From assembly GCA_019634615.1 (NCBI GenBank), contig JAHCAZ010000004.1, positions 62,001 through 126,000 of the forward strand: DNA of 64,000 nucleotides, read 5' to 3'. This document shows positions 37,071 through 46,523 of the stretch, piece by piece. This stretch comes from Opitutaceae bacterium (lineage in GTDB: Bacteria; Verrucomicrobiota; Verrucomicrobiia; Opitutales; Opitutaceae). The position numbers and the translations under genes were made by a program. Every line of letters starts with the position of its first letter. Positions within the stretch are counted from its first letter, which is position 1. The notes beneath the pieces are model-generated. The model was not told the DNA's origin. It made no database searches and saw only the letters and a program-made list of their open reading frames with translations.

Positions 37071-39410
37071 TCAGAACTTACGCTCAAGCGAGAGCACAAA
37101 ACGACGCGGTGAGGTGCCGCTATTGGCGGTACCGGTGATGATCCGGTCATCCAGCACATTCTGGACGCGGAACTGCGCATCCCATGAACCCCGCTCGACC
37201 TTGCGCAAAATCCGGACGCCAATATCCCAACGGAAACTCGCGCTCTGCAGCACGATATTATCGGGGTTCAGCACCACGTCATCGGTGTAGCCAAAGGCGT
37301 TCTGCACGTAGACCGCCCAGTTGAGATCACGGTAGGCCAGGTAGTTACCCATGAAGTTTAGGCGCACCGGCGTGTCGCCGCGCTGGCGGCGTTTGATGAC
37401 TGACTGGTCAGACTGAACGGCAAAGATGGCCGTGTGGGCGAATGCCCCTGAGGCGTAAAAGGACAGTCGATCGGTTGGCGCTCCCGAGAATTCCACCTCT
37501 ACGCCTTCGGCCGTCGCATTGGGATCGACTACGTTTTCGCGCCAGTTGTACAGGGGGCTAAGTTCGTCGTTTCGATTCGTCCGGAAGTTGACTGAGCGAA
37601 TGTCGCTACCCTCAAGAATCTTGTAGTACGACACGTTGAAGGTGTACTTGCCGCCGAAAAGCTCGGACTTGATACCGATCTCATCGAGCTCGACCGTGCG
37701 CGCCGCGGAAACGCGGGCATTGGGATCGCGACCTGCAACGCCAAAGGTGCCTTCCGGATACCGCAGGACGTTGCGTTCGGGATCCTGCTGCTCCGCGTGA
37801 ACGGCAAAAAGGTTTGCCCAAGAGAAGACACGATAACCGGCACCTACACGCCAAGTCTTGTCGGTCGGCTCCGGCCGTGACGCCGTAAAGGTGTTATTCC
37901 GCAGGTTATGGATGTCTTCTTCAATCTCGTCATAGCGCCAGCCACCGGTGACCTGCAATTTGTCGTCCCACGTCTTCAACGTGTGTTGCACGTAGTACGA
38001 GGTTTCCTGAACGTCTCGGGTCTCAGCAGTGGAGACAGCTTGGGCCGGCAAGTCGCTGCGCTTAAGGTTGAGAAACGCCGTGTTGTCGAGAATACGGAAG
38101 ATGCCACCCGTGTTGGCTCGCTTGAAGCGGTCAAAAATGTCGCGCTTGGTGAACTCATAGCCCAGCAACGTCTGGTGCGACATCCGCGCGAATTCGTATT
38201 CCAGCAGGAAGTCACCCTGATAGGAAACAAACTCCGTGTCACGCTCCGTGGTGTCGTGCCGGAGGGCCATGGTCCAGTCGATGGGCTGTCCAAGTGGATT
38301 CGCCGGATCGAAGATATAGCTACCAAAACCGCGCAGCCGCGTCAGCTCGCGATCCACCTCCGTCTTGACCCAGAGCACGCCCTGCCGTGTGGAGAACCAG
38401 TCGCTGAACTTGTGGTTCGCCTGAGCCATCACCTCGTAGGCCTGGGCATCAGGATCCACCCATGATGCCGTCTGCGGCGTATCCTGCGGAAGCATGCGCG
38501 TCTTGTGGAGGGCACCATCTTCCGGGAACGTGCGAAAAACTTGGCCCGTAGGCGCCCGGTAGAAGAACTGCATCTCATCCTGGATCTCGAAAAATTCGGC
38601 CGATGGCGTGCGACCCGACTGCAGGCTAGCCTCCACGAGCAGGTCGGTGCGGTCGGTGAACTGTACGTGCACCGAAGGGAAGAACGCGATGGTATCGTAG
38701 CGTTCGTTGGGCAGGTAAATCTCACCGCCGGTGTAAGAAGCTATCGCACGGTAAAGCACGCGGCCGTCGGCTGTGAGCGGTCCAGTCGTGTCGACCTCGG
38801 TCTTGTTGTAACTGAAATCGTCGATCGTGAATCGAACCGACGTAGCCTTTTTCTTTTGAGGCTTCTTCGTCACGAGATTCACGACACCGCCGGCCTCGCC
38901 TCGGCCAGTTGTGGCGGACCCCAAGCCCTTGATCACCTCAATGCGGTCGATGTTTGCCATGTCCTTGCGGAAATGAAGCGACGACCCCGAGGTGTACCGG
39001 AAACTGTTGCGGAATTGGCTGAAGACGTCGATCGATCGCACCTGGAACTGGTCTTGGCCACCGTTACGAACCGTGACGCCAGGCAAGAAAGCCACTGCCT
39101 CGCCCAAGGTCGGCGCCGCCAGTTCCTTGATCATACGCTCACCGGCGATGTTCACCGTCTGGGGGATGTCGCGGAGCGGCGTGTTGAGTCGTGTGACCGA
39201 AGTCGCGGAGGTGACACCGTAACCGCTGGCATCCTCTTTCGCTTCGACCGAGAATGGGGTAAGCGTGATCACTTCTTCCTCGTCGGACTTCGGCGCGGGT
39301 TTCGTTTGGGCCGCTCCCTGTCCAGCAAGAAGAATCGAAGCCGTCGCCCACGCGACACTGGTAGCTACAAGGCGAGGCAGTCGCCCGAAGGTAGGGGTAT
39401 GAGGTCTCAT
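37071..39410 (-). CDS. TonB-dependent outer-membrane receptor
   Basis: A 779-residue outer-membrane protein. The ATG at 39410 gives a signal peptide (RLVATSVAWATASILLAGQG then AAQ). A TonB-box-like segment EEEVITLTPFSVEAKED follows, then the plug domain (LNTPLRDIPQTVNIAGERMI, IDRIEVIKGLGSATTGRGEA, GGVVNLVTKKP) and a barrel ending in the C-terminal aromatic signature FVLSLERKF. It should import a large or scarce substrate using TonB energy. It leads the leftward operon and faces the lacI gene; an operator-like palindrome lies about 110 bp upstream. Confidence 0.92.
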   Translation of the reverse strand: MRPHTPTFGRLPRLVATSVAWATASILLAGQGAAQTKPAPKSDEEEVITLTPFSVEAKEDASGYGVTSATSVTRLNTPLRDIPQTVNIAGERMIKELAAPTLGEAVAFLPGVTVRNGGQDQFQVRSIDVFSQFRNSFRYTSGSSLHFRKDMANIDRIEVIKGLGSATTGRGEAGGVVNLVTKKPQKKKATSVRFTIDDFSYNKTEVDTTGPLTADGRVLYRAIASYTGGEIYLPNERYDTIAFFPSVHVQFTDRTDLLVEASLQSGRTPSAEFFEIQDEMQFFYRAPTGQVFRTFPEDGALHKTRMLPQDTPQTASWVDPDAQAYEVMAQANHKFSDWFSTRQGVLWVKTEVDRELTRLRGFGSYIFDPANPLGQPIDWTMALRHDTTERDTEFVSYQGDFLLEYEFARMSHQTLLGYEFTKRDIFDRFKRANTGGIFRILDNTAFLNLKRSDLPAQAVSTAETRDVQETSYYVQHTLKTWDDKLQVTGGWRYDEIEEDIHNLRNNTFTASRPEPTDKTWRVGAGYRVFSWANLFAVHAEQQDPERNVLRYPEGTFGVAGRDPNARVSAARTVELDEIGIKSELFGGKYTFNVSYYKILEGSDIRSVNFRTNRNDELSPLYNWRENVVDPNATAEGVEVEFSGAPTDRLSFYASGAFAHTAIFAVQSDQSVIKRRQRGDTPVRLNFMGNYLAYRDLNWAVYVQNAFGYTDDVVLNPDNIVLQSASFRWDIGVRILRKVERGSWDAQFRVQNVLDDRIITGTANSGTSPRRFVLSLERKF

Positions 39411-39517
39411 GATGTTGGAGTGGTTACCGAGCGAGCGCCGCGAAACTAAGAGGGGAACGACGCTGCACGGTTGCCGCACCATGCGAAACGGCAATTGACG
39501 CGCAATCAGTCCGACGT

Positions 39518-39528
39518 GTTATGATAAC
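39518..39528. promoter_or_regulatory. Predicted LacI-family operator, site 1
   Basis: GTTATGATAAC is a perfect 11-bp palindrome with a central G. It lies in the divergent region between the TonB receptor and lacI genes, ending 4 bp before the lacI start. Closely similar sites occur before the hydroxyacid dehydrogenase gene and before the 49453 gene, and not seen elsewhere in this block. Confidence 0.65.
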
Positions 39529-39532
39529 GTGG

Positions 39533-40582
39533 ATGAGCACACGCAACCAGGAAGGAGCTAGTCTTCATGCCGTTGCTGCGGCCTGCGGCGTTTCCGCCAT
39601 GACGGTCTCACGGGTCTTGCGCAATCACCCCTGTGTCTCTGCCGGGACCCGCCGCCGTGTCTTGGGTGCCGCCAAGAAGCTCGGTTACGCCCCAGATCCT
39701 TATATGGCGCGGCTCATGGCCCGCGTTCGCAGTCACCGGCATCGCCGTGCCGAAGCCGTCATTGCTGTCGTGAGGGACAACCACCAGGGCGATGACCTGC
39801 TTGATACCGCCTATCATTATGCACCCTTGAAGGACATAAGCGATCAGGCCGCCCGCTACGGCTACCGTGCCGAGGAATTCCGGCTTGATCGGGCCAAGAT
39901 GTCGCCGACCCGACTCCGCCAAATCCTAGAGGCCCGAGGTATCGAGGGCGTCGTCGTCTCTCCCCAGTCCTCGCAAAGCATCGGCCGCGAGGTGGACTAT
40001 GCAGGCTTGGCCGCCGTGACCCTAGGCTACGGGCTGACACAACCTCCCCTTCATCGCGCCAGCACAAACATGACTCGCGGGATCCTTCAGGCCACCCGGG
40101 AGCTCAGCGCCCGCGGGTATCATCGGATCGGTCTCGCCGTGTCGGAGTGGATCGATGCTAGGTCTGACTACACCTATACCGGAGCTATGCTCAACTACCA
40201 GCGCCGGGTGGCCGCACCCGACCGCGTGCCTCTGCTGCTTTTTCCCAAGAACAATATCGCCGAAGACAAGAAATACTTCTGCGCTTGGTTTCGCCGGCAC
40301 CGGCCCGATGTGATCATCTCCTTTGACACGTATGTGCCGGATTGGCTGCGGAAGGACTTGCGAATCTCTATCCCTGAAGAATGCGGACTTGTCATTCATG
40401 ACTGGACTGAGCGTTGCGCCGATTTTGCGGGCATCGACCACCGACGTCCCCAGGTGGTGGCAGCGGCCGTGGATCTGCTGGCCACCCAACTCCTGAACAA
40501 TGAGCGCGGCGTACCCGCCGTCGCCCGGCAGGTCTTGATTGAGCCGGCATGGGTTGAAGGCCCCAGCATCCGGGCGCGATAA
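39533..40582 (+). CDS. LacI-family transcriptional regulator
   Basis: A 349-residue regulator. The helix-turn-helix is at the N-terminus: SLHAVAAACGVSAMTVSRVL, followed by hinge GYAPDPYMARLMARVRSHRH. The effector domain has the usual periplasmic-binding layout (GIEGVVVSPQSSQS, RGYHRIGLAVSEW, HRPDVIISFDTYVPDWL). It starts at MSTRNQEGASL. First gene of a seven-gene rightward operon and divergent from the receptor operon, it most likely represses both until a sugar-acid intermediate binds. The palindrome just before its start suggests autoregulation. Confidence 0.93.
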   Translation: MSTRNQEGASLHAVAAACGVSAMTVSRVLRNHPCVSAGTRRRVLGAAKKLGYAPDPYMARLMARVRSHRHRRAEAVIAVVRDNHQGDDLLDTAYHYAPLKDISDQAARYGYRAEEFRLDRAKMSPTRLRQILEARGIEGVVVSPQSSQSIGREVDYAGLAAVTLGYGLTQPPLHRASTNMTRGILQATRELSARGYHRIGLAVSEWIDARSDYTYTGAMLNYQRRVAAPDRVPLLLFPKNNIAEDKKYFCAWFRRHRPDVIISFDTYVPDWLRKDLRISIPEECGLVIHDWTERCADFAGIDHRRPQVVAAAVDLLATQLLNNERGVPAVARQVLIEPAWVEGPSIRAR

Positions 40583-40594
40583 AGTTTCAAGCGA

Positions 40595-40612
40595 TGTTAC
40601 CATAGCATAACA
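40595..40612. promoter_or_regulatory. Predicted LacI-family operator, site 2 (imperfect)
   Basis: TGTTACCATAGCATAACA is an imperfect inverted repeat (TGTTA...TAACA); on the minus strand it contains GTTATG, the same half-site as site 1. It fills most of the 43-bp gap between lacI and the hydroxyacid dehydrogenase gene, so it could control an internal promoter for the catabolic genes. Confidence 0.5.
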
Positions 40613-40625
40613 GGTGGCATTGCCA

Positions 40626-41678
40626 ATGTCCCTGCGGCGGGAATTTCCTCGTCTCCGCTCGCCTATGCCTAACCGCACCCCCACCAGGATTGGCCGTCGC
40701 TCTCCATCGCCCTTGGTCCTTGTGACCTCGGCCGCCCACCCCGAAGAGCTTGCCCCCTTGCGCAGGGTCGCGCGCGTGATCCTCGGGCCGGAGGGAGGAG
40801 ACACGATGCCGCGCGCCACGGTGCTGCACTGGGCCCCGCAGGTCGACGCGATCATCAGCCAAGGCGAACTGCTCGTCGATCGCGAACTCCTCGACCGCGC
40901 ACCTCGTCTGCGCATCGTTGCCAGCGCCTCGGTTGGCGTCGACAAACTTGACCTACCCTTGATGGCCCAGCGTGGCGTCTATGCGACCAACGCGCCCGAC
41001 TATTTCGTCGAGGCGACCGCCGATTATACCCTCGGGGCAATCATCGCCCTCCTTCGCCGACTGCCCGCCGCCGACCAGTATGTGCGCGCCGGTCGCTGGC
41101 AGCGCTTTCAGCCCGGAGCCTGGGACGGCGTTCTCCTTCGGGGCAAGGTGCTCGGTTTGATTGGATACGGCGCGATTGGGCGTGCCGTCGAACGGCGGGC
41201 GGTCGGTTTTGGCCTGAGCGTGCTACATTACGCCCGCACCCCGACGAAACAGAAGGGCTACACTCCGCTCCACCAATTACTCACTCGCTCGGACATTGTC
41301 TCACTGCACGTCCCCCTGAACCCAGATTCCCGCGAACTGATAAACAAAGCACGGATCGCACGCATGAAGCGGGGCGCCTATCTGGTCAATGTATCACGCG
41401 GTCCAGTGGTAGACGAATCCGCCTTGGTCGAAGCACTGCAATCAGGACACCTGGGGGGCGCCGCCCTCGACGTCTTCGCTAACGAGCCACGCGTCTCTCC
41501 AGCCCTGCGGAAGCAAAAAAACACCGTATTCACCCCCCATTTGGGCGGTGGCACGATTGAGAGCCGCCACGAATCGCGCCTCACTTGCGCGAAGAATGTC
41601 GCGAGGGTCCTAGCCGGGCAAATACCGGATAACCTCAAGAACCGACCTACCGCGAAAGCTCTCAGCAAAGTACGTTAG
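40626..41678 (+). CDS. D-2-hydroxyacid dehydrogenase (phosphoglycerate-dehydrogenase-like)
   Basis: A 350-residue D-isomer-specific dehydrogenase. The NAD fold has GKVLGLIGYGAIGRAVERRA; the catalytic Arg lies in YLVNVSRGPVVDESALVEAL, the Glu in DVFANEP, and the His in FTPHLGGGT. An AGGTGG Shine-Dalgarno lies 8 bp before the chosen ATG; ATG 40665 is an alternative. It would interconvert a 2-keto acid and a D-2-hydroxy acid, for example tartronate semialdehyde or a keto-sugar acid. Operon position suggests it feeds or drains the 2-keto-3-deoxy acid pathway. Confidence 0.88.
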   Translation: MSLRREFPRLRSPMPNRTPTRIGRRSPSPLVLVTSAAHPEELAPLRRVARVILGPEGGDTMPRATVLHWAPQVDAIISQGELLVDRELLDRAPRLRIVASASVGVDKLDLPLMAQRGVYATNAPDYFVEATADYTLGAIIALLRRLPAADQYVRAGRWQRFQPGAWDGVLLRGKVLGLIGYGAIGRAVERRAVGFGLSVLHYARTPTKQKGYTPLHQLLTRSDIVSLHVPLNPDSRELINKARIARMKRGAYLVNVSRGPVVDESALVEALQSGHLGGAALDVFANEPRVSPALRKQKNTVFTPHLGGGTIESRHESRLTCAKNVARVLAGQIPDNLKNRPTAKALSKVR

Positions 41679-41701
41679 TCGCATCAACCATCGCCCCCAA
41701 A

Positions 41702-43003
41702 ATGCAAACCCCAACCGTCAGCGAATCAGAAACAATCCGCCGAATTAGCGTCCGGCTGCTGCCGTTTCTGATGCTGCTGTACCTCATCGCCTACATTGAC
41801 CGAGCCAATATCTCGGTCGCTGCACTGCAAATGAACGCGGACCTAGGCCTCAGCGCGAAGATGTACGGACTTGGGGCGGGCCTCTTCTATGTGACTTACA
41901 TCCTCTTCGAAGTCCCGAGCAACGTGATCTTGGCTCGCGTCGGGGCCAGACGTTGGATTGCACGAATCATGGTCACCTGGGGCCTGGTCGCGACCGGCAT
42001 GGCCTTCATCCAGACTGCAGGACAACTGTACACGATGCGCCTGCTCTTGGGCGCAGCGGAAGCCGGATTCACGCCTGGCATCATCTACTACTTGAGCCGT
42101 TGGTATCCTTCACGGCATCGCGCGGGAGCACTGTCATATTTTTATATCGCCGCTGCGCTGGCCTCGGTGGTCGGTCTACCCCTGTCCGGAGCACTCCTCA
42201 ACCTGCATGGCTGGCATGACATCGCCGGCTGGCGTTGGCTCTATTTTCTCGAGGGCATTCCCGCCGTGCTTTTGGGCATCGTGGTGCTCGTTTACCTCCC
42301 GGATAGGCCGACACATGCACGTTGGCTTCCCGCTGCAGAGGCAGATTGGCTCGAAAAGAAGATTGCAGCCGAATCCGCCTCCGCACCGAGCGTCCACGCG
42401 CATGCCGGCGGCTGGCGTCGTGCCTTCGCTGACGGTCGAGTCTGGCTGCTAAGCCTTTTCTGGCTCCTTCAAGCCTTCGGCACCATCGGCGTCACACTCT
42501 TTCTACCCCAGATTCTCAAGAGCCTCTCCCAGGCAAGTAACTTCATCGTGAGCCTGTATTCTGCCCTGCCTTTCATTTTCGCCTGTGTCTTCATGTACAC
42601 CAACGGCAGGCACTCCGACCGGACTGGCGAGCGCCGTTGGCACCTCGGCCTACCTCTCATGGCCTCCGGTCTACTCCTTGCTGTGGCCACTTATAGCAAC
42701 AACCTAAGCCTAGCTTACGTCCTGCTTGTACTCGCCGTTGGCCTCAATTGGGCGGTCACCCCGGTATTCTGGGCCGTGACCACCGAATACCTTGCAGGGG
42801 GCGCCGCCGCGGCAGGTGCAATTGCTTTGATCAACTCCGTCGCGAACTTGGCGGGCGTTGGTCTGCCCCCGGCGATGGGCTGGATGCGGGATCAAACCGG
42901 CACGTACCAGCTTGCACTCCTGTTGATCGCCATAGCGCTCTTTTTCGGCGGATGCCTCGGCCTCGCTCTGGCGCGGCGGGAACCGGCGAGGGCAAATCCA
43001 TGA
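41702..43003 (+). CDS. MFS permease, ACS family (sugar acid:H+ symporter-like)
   Basis: A 433-residue twelve-helix transporter. The N-terminal half carries LIAYIDRANISVAALQMNAD and GARRWIARIMVTWG, typical of the anion:cation symporter family that includes galactonate (DgoT), glucarate and phthalate permeases. LLGAAEAGFTPGIIYYLSRW is the conserved helix 4-5 segment. It should bring the sugar acid through the inner membrane. Its stop overlaps the start of the PhoD-like gene by 4 bp. Confidence 0.9.
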   Translation: MQTPTVSESETIRRISVRLLPFLMLLYLIAYIDRANISVAALQMNADLGLSAKMYGLGAGLFYVTYILFEVPSNVILARVGARRWIARIMVTWGLVATGMAFIQTAGQLYTMRLLLGAAEAGFTPGIIYYLSRWYPSRHRAGALSYFYIAAALASVVGLPLSGALLNLHGWHDIAGWRWLYFLEGIPAVLLGIVVLVYLPDRPTHARWLPAAEADWLEKKIAAESASAPSVHAHAGGWRRAFADGRVWLLSLFWLLQAFGTIGVTLFLPQILKSLSQASNFIVSLYSALPFIFACVFMYTNGRHSDRTGERRWHLGLPLMASGLLLAVATYSNNLSLAYVLLVLAVGLNWAVTPVFWAVTTEYLAGGAAAAGAIALINSVANLAGVGLPPAMGWMRDQTGTYQLALLLIAIALFFGGCLGLALARREPARANP

Positions 43004-44445
43004 GTAGGCTGATCATCCACCAAGCCGGCCCCCGATACCGGCATAGCCATATCGTGCTCACGTTTTTCATTTGTGCCTGGTTCGCGCAGCCAAGCACGTT
43101 TCTTGCGGCAACAACGCCGCAAGGAAATCCGCGTCTCATGCAGGGCCCCATGGTCGGGTCAATCCGAGAGGACGGCATGCAAATCTGGGTCCGACTCAGC
43201 GGTCCCTTCCCTGCATTCGTCGAATACTCCCCCGAGGCCGATTTCAGTCATTCACTCAATACGCCTTCGCTTACAGCAGCTAAAAGCGAAGACTACATCC
43301 TGAAGTTTGCGCTCACCGATCTGAAGCCGGCGTCGCCAATTTATTACCGAGTTTGGGTAGCAGGCAGACTCGATCCAACCACCGGCAACGGGGCCCCGTT
43401 CGTCGTAAATACCGCACCAGTCGGGCCGGCTCGATTTCGCGTGGCCTTCGGTTCCTGCGCGAAGCTGCGCGGGCAGGCGGTGGATGCCATCTGGGCGACG
43501 ATTCCACCGTGGAATCCGGACCTGTTCTTTTGGCTGGGCGACAACATCTACGGTGACGCACTTGATCCGGACATCCTGGCGGAAGAATACCGCCGCCTGC
43601 GGGACGCCTCCGGCCTTGCCCGCGTTTGGGGCTCCATGGGACACCTCGCCACCTGGGATGATCATGACTTCGGACTCAACGACTCTGATCGCACCCACCC
43701 GGGAAAGGCAGCAGCATTGGAGGTGTTCACGAGGTACTGGGCCAATCCAAGGTTTGGCCTTGAGCACACCCCGGGCGTCTTCTTCCAGACTTCGTACGGT
43801 GGCGTTGATTTCTTCTTCTTGGATGGCCGCACCTACCGCGATCCCAACGATTCGCCCGACTCACCCGAAAAGACATTCCTGGGGGCGGCGCAAATGGCTT
43901 GGCTACGCAACGGCCTGCGCGCATCTCGAGCACCTTTCAAGGTCCTGATTTCTGGGAGTGGCTGGTCCACTGCCAAACTCAGCGGAGATTCGTGGGGTGC
44001 ATGCTTGCATGAGCGTGACGCCCTTTTCGATTTCATCCGGGACGAGAAGATTGCCGGCGTCGTCCTTCTTTCCGGCGACACCCACTCCGGCGAACTAAAC
44101 GCCATCCCCTGGTCCGAACGGGGCGGCTACGATTTCTACGACCTCGTTAGTTCCCCACTTGTCCAAACCTCCCGGCACACCTGGGTCGATCGCCGCCCGG
44201 AGATCAGGGTCCGCCAAGCTTTCGACGCCACTCCAAACTTCGGCCTAATCGAGTTCGATCTCATCGCCGATCGTCCATCTCTCCGTTTCCAGCTGATAAA
44301 CCAGACTGGGAAACCCGTCTGGAGCCCATTCGTCGTCTACGCCGACGAATTGGTAAATGGCGTCGAAAGCTGGCCGGCCAAGATCGACGCCGATTCCCGG
44401 CAACGCCTTGAACGCGAGCGTTCAGGCCGCCCGTACTACCGCTGA
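43000..44445 (+). CDS. Exported PhoD-like metallophosphatase/phosphodiesterase
   Basis: A 481-residue exported protein. A signal segment (HIVLTFFICAWFAQPSTFLA) precedes an Fn3-like N-terminal domain (residues about 45-130, GPMVGSIREDGMQIWVRLSG). The PhoD metal site shows FGSCAKLRG, FFWLGDNIYGDA, TWDDHDFGLND and VLLSGDTHSGEL. PhoD enzymes hydrolyse phosphate mono- and diesters in the periplasm. Its place between the permease and dgoD genes is unusual for a galactonate operon and suggests the natural substrate carries a phosphate ester. That is inference. Confidence 0.88.
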   Translation: MSRLIIHQAGPRYRHSHIVLTFFICAWFAQPSTFLAATTPQGNPRLMQGPMVGSIREDGMQIWVRLSGPFPAFVEYSPEADFSHSLNTPSLTAAKSEDYILKFALTDLKPASPIYYRVWVAGRLDPTTGNGAPFVVNTAPVGPARFRVAFGSCAKLRGQAVDAIWATIPPWNPDLFFWLGDNIYGDALDPDILAEEYRRLRDASGLARVWGSMGHLATWDDHDFGLNDSDRTHPGKAAALEVFTRYWANPRFGLEHTPGVFFQTSYGGVDFFFLDGRTYRDPNDSPDSPEKTFLGAAQMAWLRNGLRASRAPFKVLISGSGWSTAKLSGDSWGACLHERDALFDFIRDEKIAGVVLLSGDTHSGELNAIPWSERGGYDFYDLVSSPLVQTSRHTWVDRRPEIRVRQAFDATPNFGLIEFDLIADRPSLRFQLINQTGKPVWSPFVVYADELVNGVESWPAKIDADSRQRLERERSGRPYYR

Positions 44446-44463
44446 GTCCAGCTTCGTTGGTGC

Positions 44464-45582
44464 ATGAAAATCACCCGACTTGAAACCTTCCATGTCCGGC
44501 CACGTTGGTTGCTGGTTTGTGTGCATACCGACTCAGGACTCTGCGGTTGGGGCGAGGCGACCCTGGAGGGACGCTCGCTCACCGTGGAAACGATGATACA
44601 CGAGATGGGCCAATGGCTGGTCGGACAGGATCCTCGTCGCATTGAGCACATTTGGCAGCACCTCTATCGCGGGAGCTTCTACCGGGGAGGCCCCGTGCAT
44701 TGCTCCGCCCTTGCCGGGATTGATACCGCACTTTGGGACATCCTAGGGCGGCACTTGGGCGTCCCAGTCTACCAGCTGTTGGGCGGGCGCGTGCGCGACA
44801 AGATACGCATCTATGCCTGGACGGACGCTGGTACGGCCGACGACTATGTGAACTCGGTTCGCGACCTGCGGGATCGCCGGGGCCTTACCGCCTTCAAATA
44901 CAACGCCACCGGGCCGATGCGCCCCGTTTCGGCCCTACCAGCAATGGAAGCGGCCATTGCCCGCTTCCGCCAGCTCCGCGAAACCGCGGGAACCGGGGTC
45001 GACATCGCGGCCGACTTCCATGGGCGCCTGACCTTCGCCGATGCTAAGCGCCTCGTTCACTACCTGGAGCCTCACCATCCCTTTTTTATCGAGGAGCCCG
45101 TGTTGCCTGGCGACGTCGAAGGCATGCGCCTCATCGCCGAGTCCACCGCCGTGCCGATCGCCGCAGGCGAGCGCCTGTTCTCGCGCTGGGATTTCCAGCC
45201 ACTGTTCGATCGCCGCGCAATCAGCATCGCCCAACCCGATTTGGCACACGCAGGCGGCATCTCAGAAACGCGACGCATCGCGGCCTTAGCAGAGTCGCGC
45301 GACATCCTCGTGGCGCCCCACTGCCCCTTGGGCCCGGTCGCCTTGGCGGCCTGCCTGCACTTAGACGCCGCCTGTCCGAATTTCCTCATCCAAGAGCATG
45401 TGACCCTCGGCGAATCCCTCCTCCGTGCGCCGTTTGTCGCCGATGCCGGATTCCTGCAGGTTCCCGCAGGTCCGGGCCTCGGAATCGAGATCGATGAAGG
45501 CAAATTGGAGACCGAAAGATTCGACGGCGTCTGGCACAATCCACGCTTCATCGCAGAGGACCACGGGTTCACCGAGTGGTAA
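44464..45582 (+). CDS. dgoD: Galactonate dehydratase-like enolase-superfamily enzyme
   Basis: A 372-residue protein with MKITRLETF and the capping domain. Catalytic residues: Asp184/His186 in IAADFHGR, Glu210 in FIEEPVLPGD, Glu236 in AAGERLFSRWDF and His286 in APHCPLGP. FYRGGPVHCSALAGIDTALW and the C-terminus LGIEIDEGKL are very close to bacterial DgoD. It should dehydrate D-galactonate or a close sugar acid to 2-keto-3-deoxygalactonate. With dgoK and dgoA directly downstream the De Ley-Doudoroff route is complete. A related acid as substrate cannot be ruled out. Confidence 0.9.
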   Translation: MKITRLETFHVRPRWLLVCVHTDSGLCGWGEATLEGRSLTVETMIHEMGQWLVGQDPRRIEHIWQHLYRGSFYRGGPVHCSALAGIDTALWDILGRHLGVPVYQLLGGRVRDKIRIYAWTDAGTADDYVNSVRDLRDRRGLTAFKYNATGPMRPVSALPAMEAAIARFRQLRETAGTGVDIAADFHGRLTFADAKRLVHYLEPHHPFFIEEPVLPGDVEGMRLIAESTAVPIAAGERLFSRWDFQPLFDRRAISIAQPDLAHAGGISETRRIAALAESRDILVAPHCPLGPVALAACLHLDAACPNFLIQEHVTLGESLLRAPFVADAGFLQVPAGPGLGIEIDEGKLETERFDGVWHNPRFIAEDHGFTEW

Positions 45583-45587
45583 TATAT

Positions 45588-46523
45588 ATGAATCGAGACT
45601 CCCTCCTCCTCCTTTCCTGCGACTGGGGCACCTCCAGCTTCCGCCTGCGCTTGGTGGAGCGCCGAAGCCGGCGCGTCTTGGCCGAGCACACCTCGCCCGA
45701 GGGCGCGAAGACCATCGCCGCCGCGCATCGACCCGGGCCCGGGCGCAGATCCGCCTTCGCTGCGGTTCTCCAGCGGGGCCTGCAGACCCTCAATGTCAGT
45801 ACGCGGTCAAAGATTCCCTTGGTCGTTTCCGGCATGGCCTGCTCGACGATCGGCTGGTGGCCCCTGCCCTACGCGTCGGTGCCGGTCCAACTCGACGGCA
45901 CCAACTTCGTCTCCGTCGACCGGATCATCCAGGGCCGCACCGTCCGGTTCATCTCGGGTCTGCGAGCCGCGTGCGACGTCATGCGCGGTGAAGAGTGTGA
46001 GTTGGTCGGCCTATTTCAAAACCCCGGACGACTGGCATTGGCCAATGACTGCTGTGTAGTGCTCCCCGGCACGCACTCGAAGCACGTGCGCTTGCACCGC
46101 GGACGAATCATTGGGTTCTCGACCCACCCGACAGGCGAGTTGTTCGCACTCCTGTCCCGGCACAGTACCCTCTGCGAAAAGCTTGCTTCTGGATTCACCA
46201 CCACGGCGTTCCGCGCCGGCGTGCACGCCGCCCGCCAGCTGGGCCTTGGTCCCGCGCTCTTCCGGACGCGGGCGCGAAGCGTGCTGGGTCTCATGCGCCC
46301 GGCCCATGCTGCCGACTTCCTGAGTGGAGTCCTCATCGGCTCAGAGATCGCCAGCCTGCCAAAGCGAAGTCGCGTCATCCTCGCGGCCGGACCCAACCTC
46401 GCTCGCCGCTACCGCCTGGCCGTTGGTATCATACACCCCAAGGCAACTGTGACGGTGATTCCTGCCGCGGAATCGGCCCATGCCGTGGTCCGCGGACACG
46501 TACACTTGGCAGGAGACCTCTGA
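45588..46523 (+). CDS. dgoK: 2-dehydro-3-deoxygalactonokinase
   Basis: A 311-residue sugar kinase. The phosphate loop is SCDWGTSSFRLRLVERRSRR, the usual opening of DgoK proteins. Further marks are VVSGMACSTIGW, FISGLRAACDVMRGEECELV and LPGTHSKHVRLHRGRI. It would phosphorylate 2-keto-3-deoxygalactonate at O6 with ATP. It starts 5 bp after dgoD (ATG at 45588) and its stop overlaps the dgoA start by one base, so the three enzymes are co-translated. Confidence 0.9.
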   Translation: MNRDSLLLLSCDWGTSSFRLRLVERRSRRVLAEHTSPEGAKTIAAAHRPGPGRRSAFAAVLQRGLQTLNVSTRSKIPLVVSGMACSTIGWWPLPYASVPVQLDGTNFVSVDRIIQGRTVRFISGLRAACDVMRGEECELVGLFQNPGRLALANDCCVVLPGTHSKHVRLHRGRIIGFSTHPTGELFALLSRHSTLCEKLASGFTTTAFRAGVHAARQLGLGPALFRTRARSVLGLMRPAHAADFLSGVLIGSEIASLPKRSRVILAAGPNLARRYRLAVGIIHPKATVTVIPAAESAHAVVRGHVHLAGDL